This document shows, in pieces, positions 1-10,465 of a stretch of DNA of 64,000 nt (position 1 is the stretch's first letter; each line of letters opens with the position of its first letter). The notes beneath the pieces were generated by a model. It did not search any database and had not been told where the DNA came from. It was given only the letters and a program-made list of their open reading frames with translations. The stretch comes from Epiperipatus broadwayi (lineage: Eukaryota; Onychophora; Udeonychophora; Euonychophora; Peripatidae): positions 5,486,082 through 5,550,081 of the forward strand of contig JAQFVV010000072.1 of NCBI GenBank assembly GCA_028023455.1, given 5' to 3'. The translations under genes and the position numbers were made by a program.

Positions 1-452
1 GTACTTTCAAGCGCACATGCTTAAAGGTTTATTGCCTTAGTAAATATTAATAAGTATTATATTTGTATAAAAAAAGTAAAAAAGAAAATGTAACTATAAA
101 TCACAAATAATATAGAAATTGCTTTTATTTTATACCACTTCTATATGGGTTGTGTTGGTTGGGAAAATTATGATATGATTTTATGAATCGTGAGCATTAG
201 TAGAAGAATTATAACCACGATTACAAAAGAGAAATAAAATTATTAAGATTAAACTAATCGTATAAGATACCAATTTGATTTTTGTAAAAATATTCTAAAA
301 AGGTATTTCAATTTATAAAATTCTATAAAATGAAGACATATGAATATTTGTACAAAGGAGACTTAAGCATAATGAATTAAAATGTTTTTTCAAACTTGCA
401 TTCTATCTTTACTTCCAAAACATAAACTTGTGGTTAAGACCTTTACTAGTAA
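1..452. repeat. Dispersed repeat pieces shared with 59.8-59.9 kb
   Basis: Bases 1-50 (containing AAGCGCACATGCTTAAAG) match 59885-59935 closely. Bases 427-448 (containing CTTGTGGTTAAGACCT) match 59850-59870. The two blocks occur in the opposite order at the two sites, so this looks like tandem copies of an unnamed repeat cut at different points, not a simple terminal repeat. No coding content is visible. The rest of 1-680 is AT-rich DNA in which I see nothing else. Confidence 0.5.
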
Positions 453-679
453 ATATTACTTTTACTTTTCTTTAACTAAATATAAAATGGAATATTTCAT
501 AAAGGTTTTTCGGATCTTTGTTTTTTTTTACAAAAAAAAAAACACAACCCAATTTTTATATTTATTGATAAGTTCTTTCATTTCATATCTTTGCCTTTAT
601 TTTTTATAATTATAGATTTATCTTTTTCTCCTCTATCCAAATATATATCTATATATTTTACATACAACAACAGTATACG

Positions 680-1080
680 TTAATAATTTTTATTAGCTGT
701 TCATTAAACTAGAGATTATCCATTTAATGAATATTTTTATAGTTACTGTACTACTTTCCCACAAGATAAGGACTGGTTTCTACCTAGTTTTAAGACCTTG
801 TGGAGGAGTGTAATCATAAACATATGACCAAAGACATGTGAAAAAAAAACCTCAAAATGCGCATTTGATGCCAAAACAGCACTCATCAGTTGATCCAAAT
901 CAAAATTTCTTACACATATCTTTATCATTGTTTAGTATAGTATAGATAGAATATTACTACAGTTAAATTAATGTCAAGCATACTGCCCTCACAACTTTGA
1001 CATAAACTACTTGATGGAAGTATATTAATAACTTTTATTAGTCATTCATTAAACTAGAGATTACCCACTTATTAAAATAT
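680..1080 (-). repeat. Hammerhead repeat family C, about 1.2 tandem units
   Basis: A block beginning TTAATAA..TTTTATTAG..TTCATTAAACTAGAGATTA occurs at 680-728 and again at 1024-1072, about 344 bp apart, so this is a tandem repeat with one complete monomer. The monomer carries a hammerhead-like motif on the minus strand (851-896). A related piece lies in the opposite orientation at 2279-2570, so the two flank the family A and foldback material between them. Confidence 0.65.
851..896 (-). ncRNA. Hammerhead ribozyme-like motif (family C)
   Basis: Read on the minus strand: stem I 5' strand UCAA, core CUGAUGA, a stem II of GUGCU with GGCAU (loop about 5 nt), then CAAA where GAAA is expected. Stem III is the perfect palindrome AUGCGCAU, followed by U at the cleavage position and UUGA, which pairs with UCAA. 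The stem I pair UCAA/UUGA differs from CCAA/UUGG and ACAA/UUGU in related copies but stays paired, which argues for a real fold. The G12-to-C change in the core probably makes this copy inactive. Type I topology is inferred. Confidence 0.72.
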
Positions 1081-1142
1081 AATCTTCAATAACTTCTCTT
1101 CCTCTTTCATTCTTTATTTTTGCTTTTCTAATATATAACTAA

Positions 1143-2003
1143 ACAAACACAAAACCTCCCGTGCCGTAACCAGAGTATCGTCGAGGTGTGCATAATCCCT
1201 ACCTGTGCCTACCCCAATCCCCAGCTAGTTTCGGTTGTGGCCATCTCGTGAGGGCCTTGGATCGGGCCCCCTAGATCTTGGATCTAATGCAACCCTCCAG
1301 CGCCCCTTTTAACTCTACTTTACTACAAAACTATGAGAATGAAATTGAAAACACAAAAATATTTTCAATCTAAGCTCAATAGCTTATGTAGTCATATGAG
1401 TCTGAACTCAATTCAGCACCCATACATTTTGGTGTCTTTGGCTCTTAAACAACCATAGCCACCACTATCCTATTAGGCAGGATTGGTGTTAAACCACTAA
1501 ACATCACATGATCACCATCTCATACTAGCACATAATTGATGTAAACAAATGCAAAACTCTCCATACAGTAGTGCCACTCTGTGCTAACCAGAGTAATCAA
1601 TAGATGCCAGAAGGCTTGTGCATAAAATCCCTACCTAGTGCTACTCATTAATATCCCCAGACTATTTTGGTTGTATATAGTGAGGAGTTGGATTGAGAAT
1701 ATAGATCTTAGATCTAATACCCTCATTGTTTATATGTATATAAGTATTGAGTAGATTGTATTTTTGTGTTTTAATTTATTCTCATGGTTTTGTATAAAGT
1801 AGAGTTAAAAGGTGGCTGTGGAGGGTTGATTAGTCTAAGATCAGGTGAGTGCTAATATTATGATGATAAGAAAATAGTTGGGGATATTGGATGAGTAGAA
1901 TGATTTATGAAAGTTTGAATATTGATATTTAAGATATTATGAGAGTTTGTTTTAAAATTATTGTATAAGATGGTGATCATGTGATGTTTAGTGGTTTAAT
2001 ATA
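1143..2003. repeat. Hammerhead repeat family A, tandem and inverted copies
   Basis: Two minus-oriented units start near 1143 and 1551 (AAAACTCTCCATACAGTAGTGCC type heads, the first degraded). They are followed by an inverted part running to 2003. The sequence around 1492-1525 (AAACATCACATGATCACC) recurs in reverse complement at 1965-1999, so 1490-2000 folds back on itself. Decayed minus-strand hammerhead cores lie at 1217-1253 and 1651-1690. The first unit is richer in CpG and GC than its surroundings. Other copies lie at 18.9, 43.3-44.0, 46.6-47.4 and 62.0-62.25 kb. Confidence 0.7.
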
Positions 2004-2049
2004 ACTTATAATAATCACATTCCACTCTTTTGACACTTTGAAGCAAAAT

Positions 2050-2112
2050 ATATTTATTAATATTACAGTTTCAATTGTTACTAGCAGTCTTCATCAGATC
2101 TTATTATTTACT
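2050..2112 (-). ncRNA. Hammerhead-like motif (family D, left arm)
   Basis: Minus strand: core CUGAUGA, stem II starting GACUG and closing with a decayed CAAUU, GAAAC, then UGUA. ACUGU can pair with itself between two molecules (A-U, C-G, U.U), giving a dimeric stem III that ends in the cleavable triplet GUA. Stem I can form between GAU/AUAAU upstream and AUAUUAAU downstream with internal mismatches. The paired copy at 2178-2240 has intact stem II bases but a decayed CUGACAA core, so the two arms have decayed at different positions. Confidence 0.55.
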
Positions 2113-2177
2113 AAACTGTCTTTACTCCACCATTTTTTATCCCAAAGAATAGAAAATGGTGAAGTAAAGACAGTTTA

Positions 2178-2240
2178 GTAGATAATAAGATCTGACAAAG
2201 ACTGCTAGGAACAGTCGAAACTGTAATATTAATAAATATA
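2178..2240 (+). ncRNA. Hammerhead-like motif (family D, right arm)
   Basis: Core CUGACAA (two changes from CUGAUGA), stem II GACUG/CAGUC of five perfect pairs around a 7 nt loop, GAAAC, UGUA. Stem I is weak and mismatched. The core changes should abolish cleavage. Included because the motif is the mirror copy of 2050-2112. Confidence 0.5.
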
Positions 2241-2278
2241 TTTTGCTTCAAAGTGTCAAAAGAGTGGAATGTGATTAT

Positions 2279-2570
2279 CCATTTAATGAATAAAAAATAT
2301 TTCTGTAGTGTAATTGTCATTATACCACTCTCACTCAAGGTAAGAAACATTGATAGAGATATGAGTAAGAGATTGTGATCTGGGCCAGCTGATGAATGCT
2401 GGTTCAGCTTGGAATGTGCATCTTGGGGATCATAATATTTTTCATATATTTTTGGTCACAGGTTTATGATTACTCCCTTCCACAAGGTGTTAAAAGTTGA
2501 TAGAAACCAGTTCCTACCTTGCATGATAGTGGGGTAGTGAAAATTACATTACAAAAATATTCATTAAACA
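2279..2570 (+). repeat. Hammerhead repeat family C, single unit
   Basis: Reverse-complement relative of 720-1080, with similar blocks such as CCATTTAATGAATA, TTTATGATTACTCC..CCACAAGGT and ACCAGTTCCTACC. It contains a plus-strand hammerhead motif at 2381-2428. Downstream 2571-3150 shows only AT-rich sequence with a short TA run at 2580-2592 and nothing I recognise. Confidence 0.6.
2381..2428 (+). ncRNA. Hammerhead ribozyme-like motif (family C)
   Basis: Stem I CCAG / UUGG (one G.U pair), core CUGAUGA at 2389-2395, stem II AUGCU/AGCUU around GGUUC, then GGAA (one change from GAAA). Stem III AUG-UG-CAU, then C at 2422, giving an AUC cleavage triplet. Closely related to the family B motifs. The A13-to-G change suggests loss of activity. 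Confidence 0.7.
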
Positions 2571-3154
2571 ACTATAATCATATATATATATATGAAATGA
2601 TAATAGTCACTAAGTGAAGCTATATAATATTAAGTAGAACATCTAAACAGGTGCTGTTACAGTAAATGAGACACACTCCCTTCTAATCATCCGATACTTT
2701 CGTATTACCATATTGTTGAATGACTAGAAACAGTGCTTCCAAATATTATAATAATATTTACTGTTTAAATGATCTTATTTAATATTATATATATAATTTA
2801 GCTTCTATTTGTAATTTCTTGTGAAACATTTTTTACATAGTAATATGAAATAGTCTGCCATGGCTTAGTGCACATTCGGTGAGGTCTATCAAAATCATTA
2901 TTATTTCTGACCATTCAAAAGATATGCTCCCTGGAAGATACAATAATACCAATATTCTCTTTGACTGTCTACATTGTTGAGGATATGCTCACTCTTATGT
3001 CAGTCATTCTAGTGCTTGATTGGTTTCTAATATCACCATAGATAGATTCTAATTCTTTTAAATGTATTCCTGTTTATGCAGTTTGAACTTGGAATAATTG
3101 CTTATGAGTAGGTTAACTTCTACTTTTCTGGTTGTTTTATTATAGCAATTTATT

Positions 3155-3825
3155 AACCATTATGAGCCGAGTGGTTTGGTGCAATGCTGATTCTAGATAT
3201 TAAGATAGATTGGTCATGACACTGTTTGTACTTTTGGGGATCAAACCTTTTTTGAATTCCTGGCAGTACACAATTTGATTATTTTGCTCTGAATTGCTTG
3301 GTAAACTATAAAGTGATATACTCACAGTTCAAAGGTTACAGTCCAGCTCTAATACTTCCAGTGCTTGAGTTTCTTATGAACTCCCAAGCAATAAACCATT
3401 AAAAAACACCAGTCAAATGGTTTTCGTTGCTTGGGTGTTCATATGAAGTGAGAGCATCAGAAATAACAGAGCTGGGCTGTGATTCATGGACTTTAAGCTG
3501 CAGAGTCTGCCACTCTATCACAGCAACAAAGCATGCTGGGAACTCATAAAAATATAGTAATTCAAGGGTTTGTTATTCAGGAGTTTATAAGAAGTTCAAA
3601 CATCAGAAGTAGCAGAGCTGAGGTGTGATCCATATACCCAGAGGTTGCCACTCTACCACTGCAGCAGAGCATGCTGGGAACTCAGAAAGAATGCAAAAAT
3701 TGAATGGTTTATTATTCAACAGTTCATAAGAAGTTCAAGCAGGAGAAGTAACAGAGCTGGGCTGCAATCCATGGATCTTAAATTAGATCTGCCACTCTAC
3801 TGGTGAACCAAAACTTTATGATTAA
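3155..3825 (-). repeat. Tandem tRNA-like SINE-type units, minus strand
   Basis: Three to four degenerate units of roughly 130-150 bp in which CAGAGCTGGGCTG, ATCCATGG and TGCCACTCTA recur (around 3465-3520, 3610-3660 and 3745-3800). Read on the minus strand they match the plus-strand array at 23590-24385: an A-box-like TRGCAGAGTGGCAGA and a B-box-like GAGTTCAAATCC. Each unit ends in a CTTATGAACTCYCAAG motif. The block 3155-3230 begins with GAGCCGAGTGGTT and may be a separate tRNA-like head. Confidence 0.6.
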
Positions 3826-4049
3826 TTTAAAAGCCAATACTTTAGCATATATATAATAATTCAGAGATAGAAATCAGCAATATAGGTTAAGAGTTGGAGT
3901 ACAGACTCTGAAAACACAATATAAAACAATTTATTTGTACTAATACATACGTCAGGTATTTACGTATTATACCTGCTGACCATGTTCACAATGGCAAAAT
4001 GGTGAATTTTGTGTTTGCAACGGTGACATGAGTATCTCCTGCCAATGAG

Positions 4050-4310
4050 GGGGGGTATTTGCGATGGCAAAATGCCACTTTTTTTTCATATGTCATAGCG
4101 TCGGCCAGGAGCGAACCCACAACCGTCTGCAACTAAGTACTTGCTTAGAAGGCTGCTGCGATGACCTCCTGGCTAACAACGTCAAAACGACCTGTTTTTA
4201 ATTAATATCATGATGTGTATTATTTTTGTGTATAAATTTATACTTTATCTATTGTTAAAAATTTGAATTTTTAATACAGCATTTTGCTGTCGCAACCCCT
4301 CCCCCAACAT
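4050..4310. repeat. Inverted repeat enclosing a SINE
   Basis: TTTGCGATGGCAAAATGCC near 4058-4077 is mirrored by GCATTTTGCTGTCGCAACCCC near 4279-4303, and both are flanked by G or C runs. The tRNA-like SINE at 4079-4185 lies just inside the left arm. This suggests a small palindromic element with a later SINE insertion. The inside is otherwise unremarkable. Confidence 0.4.
4079..4185 (-). mobile_element. tRNA-derived SINE, copy 1
   Basis: On the minus strand the unit has a pol III A box TAGCCAGGAGG and a B box GGGTTCGCTCC at tRNA-like spacing, with a run of A (T8 on the plus strand) at the 3' end. It matches copies at 18359-18465 and 37934-38038, which have clear target-site duplications; here I see none. 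This copy has the best preserved B box. It is about 105 bp long, so little more than the tRNA-like head and a short tail. Confidence 0.75.
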
Positions 4311-4339
4311 GGAAAAAGATATTACATTCTGTTACCGTA

Positions 4340-5065
4340 AACACGGAGAGCAGATCTAACATGCAAGTACCCAAAAAGGTCGTAAAAATAAAATGAAAAT
4401 GTTGCGCACATTTATAGTTAAAGATCTACCAAAATAAAAAACAACGTAAGAGTTTTTAAAAATCAGGTGAATAATAAATTAATTTAAATTATTAAAAATT
4501 TATATAATAAAAATATCTACTATATGGTTTGTAAAGATACGAATTAATGAAAAGTTAATTTTTTTTTTTTTACATTTCAATAAAGTTAATAATTTTAATT
4601 TGGCTTTTATAATCAAAAACTAAGTGCGAAGACTTTAATCTGCAAACTACTTCAATTATGTTATCAATTACCAATGAGATTGCTTTGCCCAAAGCTTTAA
4701 ATATTTGTTTCCAGTTCGCGGTTCCCCTTTAGGGCTTCTTTGATTAGACCTCTTGAGTGTTTAGGAAAGAACAAAACATTACTATAAAATTAATTGAAAA
4801 AAAAAAAAAGCGTTTGGCAGAGAATAAAAGGATGAATTAAACTTGTAAGCAAATTTGTTGATTTTGAAAGTCGAGTAAATCTTTGGAGATTCGTTTTTAA
4901 AAGAATGTAATTACAAACAATTTAAAGTTTAGTTTCATCAAGTTTTTTAGCAACATTTCTTATATATACGGTAATTGTTAGGAATTTTTTTGTACATGTT
5001 TAAATCACGTATATGCTTATACATATAATGTATAATATAGATGTATAAGAATGATGATTACGTCT
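4340..5065. other. AT-rich DNA, nothing recognised
   Basis: Homopolymer runs near 4560-4571 and 4799-4809, no long frame, and no repeat that I could match elsewhere in the window. Confidence 0.5.
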
Positions 5066-5212
5066 TTTTGATATATAAAATAGAAACTCATATAACACTA
5101 CGATATTAACCAAACAACAAAATTTTATTAAAATTCTTACACAACTATTGTTTAATCTATCAACAAATAGACCGTCTCAAGTGAAATTCAATTAAATCAA
5201 ACATATAATGTA

Positions 5213-5395
5213 TAAATAATCTTTCCATTATTCACATTAACAACAACTTCCTTTCACATCAAAGGATATCTTCTTGAAATTGATAGCCTCAAATTCAAAA
5301 ATTTTTATCATCTGAGGCCATCAATCTCACGAAGACATGCAGTCTTTGGTGTAAAAGGAAGTTGGTTGATGAATGAATGATGGGAAGACTATTTT
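5213..5395. repeat. Imperfect hairpin with arms of about 80 bp
   Basis: AATAATCTTTCCATTATTC..AACAACTTCCTTT on the left pairs with AAAGGAAGTTGGTTGATG..GATGGGAAGACTATTTTG on the right. The centre near 5295 is AT-rich. It could be an older foldback insertion within the transposon. Confidence 0.6.
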
Positions 5396-5456
5396 GTGTT
5401 TATATATAACCATTAGAAAACAGTCAATATTTAAACAATCCCAATATAGATACCAA

Positions 5457-5860
5457 TAAACAATTTCAAACTGTTGTCAAGGCAACCGTTTAATAAAGGT
5501 GAAATTCCACCTTCATTTATGATCTCATATATTTATATAGACACTAAAAATTGCAACTTGACCATAGAGATTGAAATTATTGATACAAAGAAGTTTAAAT
5601 AAAACTCCATTAGCAGGTAAATATAACCTGTTCTGAATGCAGACTAATAAATAGTCAATTATAACATTCAAACTGCAATAATAATTTTCAAATTGCACCC
5701 AAAATATTACTTAAATATTAAGTGTAACAATGCTTAGACAAACCCAATATACATAATAATCTCAAACTGTTGTCAAGGCAACCTTTTAACAATGAAGATG
5801 GAATCCCACCTTTTATATAGACATTAAAGATTGCAACTTGACCATAGAGAAGGTCTATTT
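5457..5860. repeat. Tandem 298 bp units inside the transposon
   Basis: TTTCAAACTGTTGTCAAGG at about 5463 recurs as CTCAAACTGTTGTCAAGG at about 5761. The downstream GCAACTTGACCATAGAGA also recurs, at 5553 and 5831. The second unit is truncated. A diverged relative lies at 24845-25175. Confidence 0.65.
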
Positions 5861-6084
5861 GTTAATAGATGAAATCATAGTTGTCTAAAAATTTTGGTAA
5901 AATTTTGTTGTTTTGGCTAGTATTGTAGTTATATGAATTTCTGTTTTATTTTTAATTGTTAATTTAGCGTTAGGCAATATTTAATTTGTGAGATGTGTAT
6001 CCATCATATATGTATTAAATAAAATATATTTTCATTTAGAAGCAAATGTTCATGTTATAGTTATACATATGTATGTACTATATA

Positions 6085-7400
6085 TTTATCATTTTTAATC
6101 ATTATCAATACACTACAGAATGAAGTCTCTCCAAGTGTAATCCAATTTCTCATGTGCATAGTTCTCCCCTCTCCACATCACATTAACTAGTTTCCTTTGT
6201 TATTTATCCATTTCATGTATCATTGATTTTTTTAGGTCTTTTATATTCTCTTGGGATCAACTTTAAGACTTCAACTGTCTTCATTACAATGTCAGTTTTG
6301 TCTGTTTAGTTTAAGTATTTAGATTTCACTATCTTTTTGATACTCCCAACATACATACCTCCACCCCTCATTAAGTGGTCTTCTACATTGCTTTTCTATT
6401 AAGGGATCATGTTTCAGAATTGTAAGAACTGATAAGATACACCTAATAAAAATCTTCGCTTTTGAACACATAGGCATATTTCTTTTTAATATTAAATTAT
6501 TTTTATCAAAAGCATTTCATCCACATTTAATTGTATGACGTATTCCATCCATTATATTTCCACCTATCTTAATAATCTGACCAAAGTATACTTTAGTTGC
6601 CAACTTCCAATTCATGGTTAGCAATCTTTATTTTCTTCTGGTTGAACATTGTTTTAATGTTTTTTGCTATCCAATAAGTAATAATTGTAGCAATATTTTC
6701 TAAAACATTTTCTGCAAAATCTAGATGATGAATGTAATCTCCCTTTTCTTTTACTACCTTAGTTTTCCATTTTAATCCACACAAAATATTTTTTGTATAA
6801 CTTCTGTTTGGAGATACACAATCAATCTGTTGTACACTTTTCTCAACGTTAATCTTCTTATGCCACTAAACAATTAATCATTGCTGTTGTTATTTTGTTA
6901 GATGTTCTTCAGAATATGATCCTATTCTGAATCTATATCTTGATGATCCAAAGCTTTAATCACCGAAGAAATGTTTATAGAATCAAATATGTTTTTTATA
7001 ATCTACAAATCAAAACATATCCCTCTTCACTATGTCTTTCTAAGCATTGCCTTCTCGAGATTCTTTTTCAAAAATGTTTATGAAGTATGCCTTTTAAATT
7101 ATTGAAAGATTGCCTCCTAATTTCTTTTTTAAAGTTTTTTGTAATCTACAAATCAAAAGCATAATGCCATCTCAAAAGCATAATGCCATGTGAAAGCATA
7201 ATGCCATCTCAAAAGCATAATGCCATTTCAAAAGCATAATGCCATCTCAAAAGCATAATGTCATTTCAAAAGCATAATGCCATCTCGAAAGCATAATCCA
7301 TCTCAAAAGCATAATGCCATGTGAAAGCATAATGCCATCTCAAAAGCATAATGCCTAATGCCATCTTACTGGTATTTTTTACAATGTCTCTCAATAATTG
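6085..7400 (-). pseudogene. RTE-like LINE relic, reverse transcriptase part
   Basis: Minus-strand remains of the LINE seen best at 39045-40345. The 3' end lies at the left (CATTTTTAATCATTATC.. near 6090). A conceptual frame at 6593-6784 reads GLKWKTK, then GDYIHHLDFAENVLE, which corresponds to the region with the YFADD catalytic block; here the second aspartate pair has become AEN, so catalysis is lost. Further right, AATCTACAAATC near 7005 and 7143 corresponds to the F-V-D-Y region of motif A. It is full of stops and indels. The 18-19 bp minisatellite at 7153-7366 has grown inside it. Confidence 0.75.
7153..7366. repeat. Minisatellite, 11 units of 18-19 bp
   Basis: GCATAATGCCATCTCAAAA repeated about 11 times with variants (CCATGTGAAA, CCATTTCAAAA, one TCATTTC). 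It lies in the RTE relic exactly where the plus-strand copy at 39.27-39.30 kb has the codons leading into the F-V-D-Y motif, so the repeat grew from reverse transcriptase coding sequence. A longer duplication (ATCTACAAATCAAAA at 7003 and 7144) sits just upstream. Confidence 0.9.
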
Positions 7401-7726
7401 AAAATTAGATGTTATGAATTAAGCTAAAAACACTTAGCTAAAAACACTTTTAAATCCAATTGTTTGTTTGATGGTTGATCTAGATAAGTTGTATTTATCT
7501 TGGTAAAGATTTATTTTTGTTTTATACAATCTATCTAGCAAAACTCATCATCTGTGCAAGATACATAAGTCAGGACTTCTGACTTGCCTATTTGCTATTT
7601 TCAGTCTCCCCTTATGAGCAACAATTCCAATGATACTGATCTAATTTATTCTCCCCCTCACAAAGACAAAAAACTCTTATTCGAATTTGTCTGCAGAATA
7701 TTATAATTAGCGTTTTCGTCTCTAGA

Positions 7727-8119
7727 GTGAAACTTTTTATATTACATCAAAATTATTTCTATTCAATAAATGAAACAATGCTTAGATATTTAGAAAGTAT
7801 AAAATTTATTAAATCAACTTGGAATATATCTGTTGCAAAGTTATTGGATTACAATGTAAATAAAATGGGGTTTTCTCCCTTGGACAACTTATCTCCCTTA
7901 CAATACTATACAATGAAATATTTATCATCAATAACAAATAATTCTGGTTTATTCTTTGGTATTTATATGTCAATAATTTATCGATTGAATGGGATACATA
8001 AGATTTTTAATAATAGCGCTACTACGATAAAGTTTTTGTACAGAAAAAAATTTACAATAATAAGTTTATTAAGTTGGATGATAAGGGTATTTTATTTAAT
8101 TACTATTTGTTTGATATAA
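7727..8119 (+). other. Unrecognised 130-codon open frame
   Basis: One of the longest uninterrupted frames outside the known relics. The conceptual product is rich in I, L, S, N and Y, with a basic FLYRKKF stretch followed by a hydrophobic C-terminal segment that could span a membrane. I recognise no family. AT-rich DNA readily produces such hydrophobic frames, and no splice or promoter evidence supports it. Most likely it is a chance frame or a worn repeat. The sequence from 8120 to 10380 holds no other recognisable feature beyond A/T runs. Confidence 0.12.
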
Positions 8120-10375
8120 GAATGTGGGGAGAATTTGGGAAATAATAATATGGAGAGGTATCTGAAAGGGATGAATATATATTAAAAACATCTTTAGATA
8201 TCAACTTTAGAGATTATATTTTACAAGAAAAAATATGGGAGGTATGTGGCATTATTCTAAGATCTAAGAGTTCATTCACTTAAAGAAAGTGCAAACCGAA
8301 AACAAAGAGGTTTATTGATTGCTAGGTTTTGCCAGCACTATTCTCGCGTGAAGAAATCCAAAGAGGTTTGCCAAACTTGTCCTTGGTATTGGAGAAAAAT
8401 GAAAGCCAAAATATATATATACGAGGTATCCTACTTGCATTAATATAAATAGATATATTTAACTGAGGAATAAAGATTATGCCTATCTTTATTAATAAAA
8501 ACTAGCGTACGGTATGATTTGATTACTACATGGATGTGGAAGAATTACAGTTATGTAATATAATATAGCTCATAGACTAAATTCCCCCCTTATGTATTAC
8601 TTTAAACTACACATAAACTTTCCCCAACTATAACTAATACAAATCTTTGGTTGTGAATGCTTTAATAAATGATACTTTCATATTATTAAATATATATAAA
8701 GTCAGTGGTGGCTATTGATTTCAAGAAATTAATATTAATTTATTCGTATAAATCTATTTGCAGATTTTAGAAGTTAGCTATTATTTAATTAACCAAAAAA
8801 AAAATTTCAAAAAATAGATTTTTACTTAGTTTTTGAAAATAATGTACATAATTATCAACTTCTGATTTTATTTCCCCAGCTGGCACCCTATACTAAGAAT
8901 GACAAATTTGTTTTTAAAAATACTAGGTTACTCTCTGAAAAGTAAGGAGGGTTTTCTTTTATTAAAAGAGATAGGTAAGCATTTGCGATTCTGGGGGGGG
9001 AATTATCGACATATAATTTAGTATCTGAAAGTATAAAATATAATAATGAAAATAAATATTGCCAAGCGTGAAATTAAGAACTAATAATTATTCAGGAGAG
9101 GTTTAATGTAGGAGAGATTACAGCAAGTTATATAGAGAGAGAAAAAGTACAATTAACAAAAAGGTAAGACTTACAAATTGATTCATAACTAATATTAAAT
9201 TTTACAAATGAAAGATTTACAAAATGTTTAAAAAATAGATAGGTGAGAGTTAAAATTATTCACGGTAACTTTAAGAGTCTAGCAGCATTGAAATGATTAC
9301 CTCTGTAAAATCGTTCTTTTGTGATTTCATTCGCAGAGCTAGTCTAGTTTGTCAAACATAGTTATTCAGGCAGGAGTAAGTTTATTCTTTAACGAACAGG
9401 CACATAATTATAGTCTATGAGAATCGGGATCCATGGGCACAGATTGCAGGGAAGGCCATCTCGAATGGTGAGAAAGGCGACTTAGATTTACTCAGTACAC
9501 ATTGAAATTAACGAACGCAAATTTTCTTTGACTGCTCTCCTTGACTGTCCTAGTTACTCTCTAAATTAATTCGTAATTATTCCATGCCTTGGTATTTTTG
9601 GAATCCCTTTCTGATTGGTCATTGCAATCTAATTTCCAAAAGAATTCGTATACAAGCTTTTACCCATTGTGATGGAAGATGCCATTGTTAGATAAGTATT
9701 CAAACTTTAATTAATTTTGATAAAAGAAAATGTTTGTAACAAAAGTAAATCAATTAAGTTTAGTTTCTACTTTTGATTTTAGAGAAACTTTTAATTAAAG
9801 TTATGTTAGAATATTATACAAGATTACGCTTCTCACCTTTAATTAATTTTGACTAATTACAATCGCATCTTCCATATTGGATTTAAAAGAAAAGTATAGT
9901 TTAATGGCAAAAATAATTTAAAAAAAAAATTTTATAAAATTACATATAACGAACTTTTCCACTAAATATTTGCTCAGTACTTTTGTCTCTACAATATCTA
10001 TAAATATCTGAGCTGCAATTAACAAACAATTACTATAACTTTTATAAAATAAATAAATACAGAAATTATAATATATTTTGATATTATAAGTCCGTTATAA
10101 TTAATTCCCCATTACCTATTGCGTATACGAATTTTCCAATGCTACATTTATTAATTTTATTTTGCATGTTTAAATTCAGATATTTATGCCAATATCTTCG
10201 TTAATAAATATGTTAGTTAATAATACTCAAACAAAAAGGATAAAAAAAATGTGTTAGTGAGTGGAATATATATGCAAGAATAGGGTTTGAATTTAGGTTG
10301 GTAGCGGAAGATTGGAAGTGGGCTGTGAAGCGCAATCTGAATCTCAGATTCCGCTTCAGTAGAAATGGTAGAAGA
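8120..10375. other. Unassigned AT-rich DNA
   Basis: A GC-richer patch at 9290-9480 and another at 8270-8400 (GGTTTTGCCAGCACTATTCTCGCG) stand out against the AT background, but I could match neither to a repeat or gene. No long open frames. Confidence 0.4.
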
Positions 10376-10377
10376 TT

Positions 10378-10465
10378 GACAGGTCTGCCTTTTTTTTTAA
10401 ATATAAATATTGCAACTGCATTCTTTTGATCATCTGGTACATCTTCATCATTTACAGACATGCTT
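10378..10465 (-). pseudogene. Short RTE-like LINE fragment
   Basis: The minus-strand reading NDEDVPDDQKNAV, then IFIFKKKG, matches the linker just before reverse transcriptase block 1 of the RTE element (compare IFKKGDKED at 39057-39080 in the best copy). Homology stops abruptly after KKKG, so only about 85 bp was kept. The continuation to 10213 is an unrelated reading-through frame. Confidence 0.6.

Larger units (their letters stand above)
2011..2278. repeat. Foldback element with a hammerhead-like core in each arm
   Basis: A nearly perfect 268 bp palindrome: arms of about 130 bp (2011-2142 and 2150-2278), both starting ATAATCACATTCCACTC when read inward, around a short loop with AAAGAATA. 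Each arm holds a hammerhead-like motif of family D: minus strand 2050-2112 and plus strand 2178-2240. The family D core (ACAGTTTCRAYTGT..AGCAGTCTTCATCAGA) also occurs in the elements at 21.3 and 55.7 kb, but there the arms are unrelated. A long inverted repeat of this kind would extrude or form a hairpin RNA. Confidence 0.8.
5070..5965. mobile_element. Non-autonomous DNA transposon with about 100 bp inverted ends
   Basis: The left end (about 5070-5175: ATAGAAACTCATATAAC..CTACGATATTAACC..TCAACAAATAGACC) is mirrored by the right end (about 5860-5965: GGTCTATTTGTTAATAGATG..ATTTTGTTGTTTTGGC..GTTATATGAATTTCTG). The interior holds a hairpin (5213-5395) and two tandem units of about 298 bp (5457 and 5755), each with CAAACTGTTGTCAAGGCAACC and GCAACTTGACCATAGAGA. 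There is no transposase. The interior unit recurs at 24845-25175 without these ends. Confidence 0.6.

Noticed and set aside
382-609. 75-codon plus frame rich in F, Y and S
   Set aside because: Low-complexity AT-rich frame, no domain, overlapping a dispersed repeat block.
2111-2350. 79-codon minus frame
   Set aside because: It lies across the palindrome 2011-2278 and family C flank, so it is an accident of repeat sequence.
7153-7366. A CRISPR-like array
   Set aside because: The 18-19 bp units follow each other without spacers, in eukaryotic LINE sequence; it is a minisatellite.
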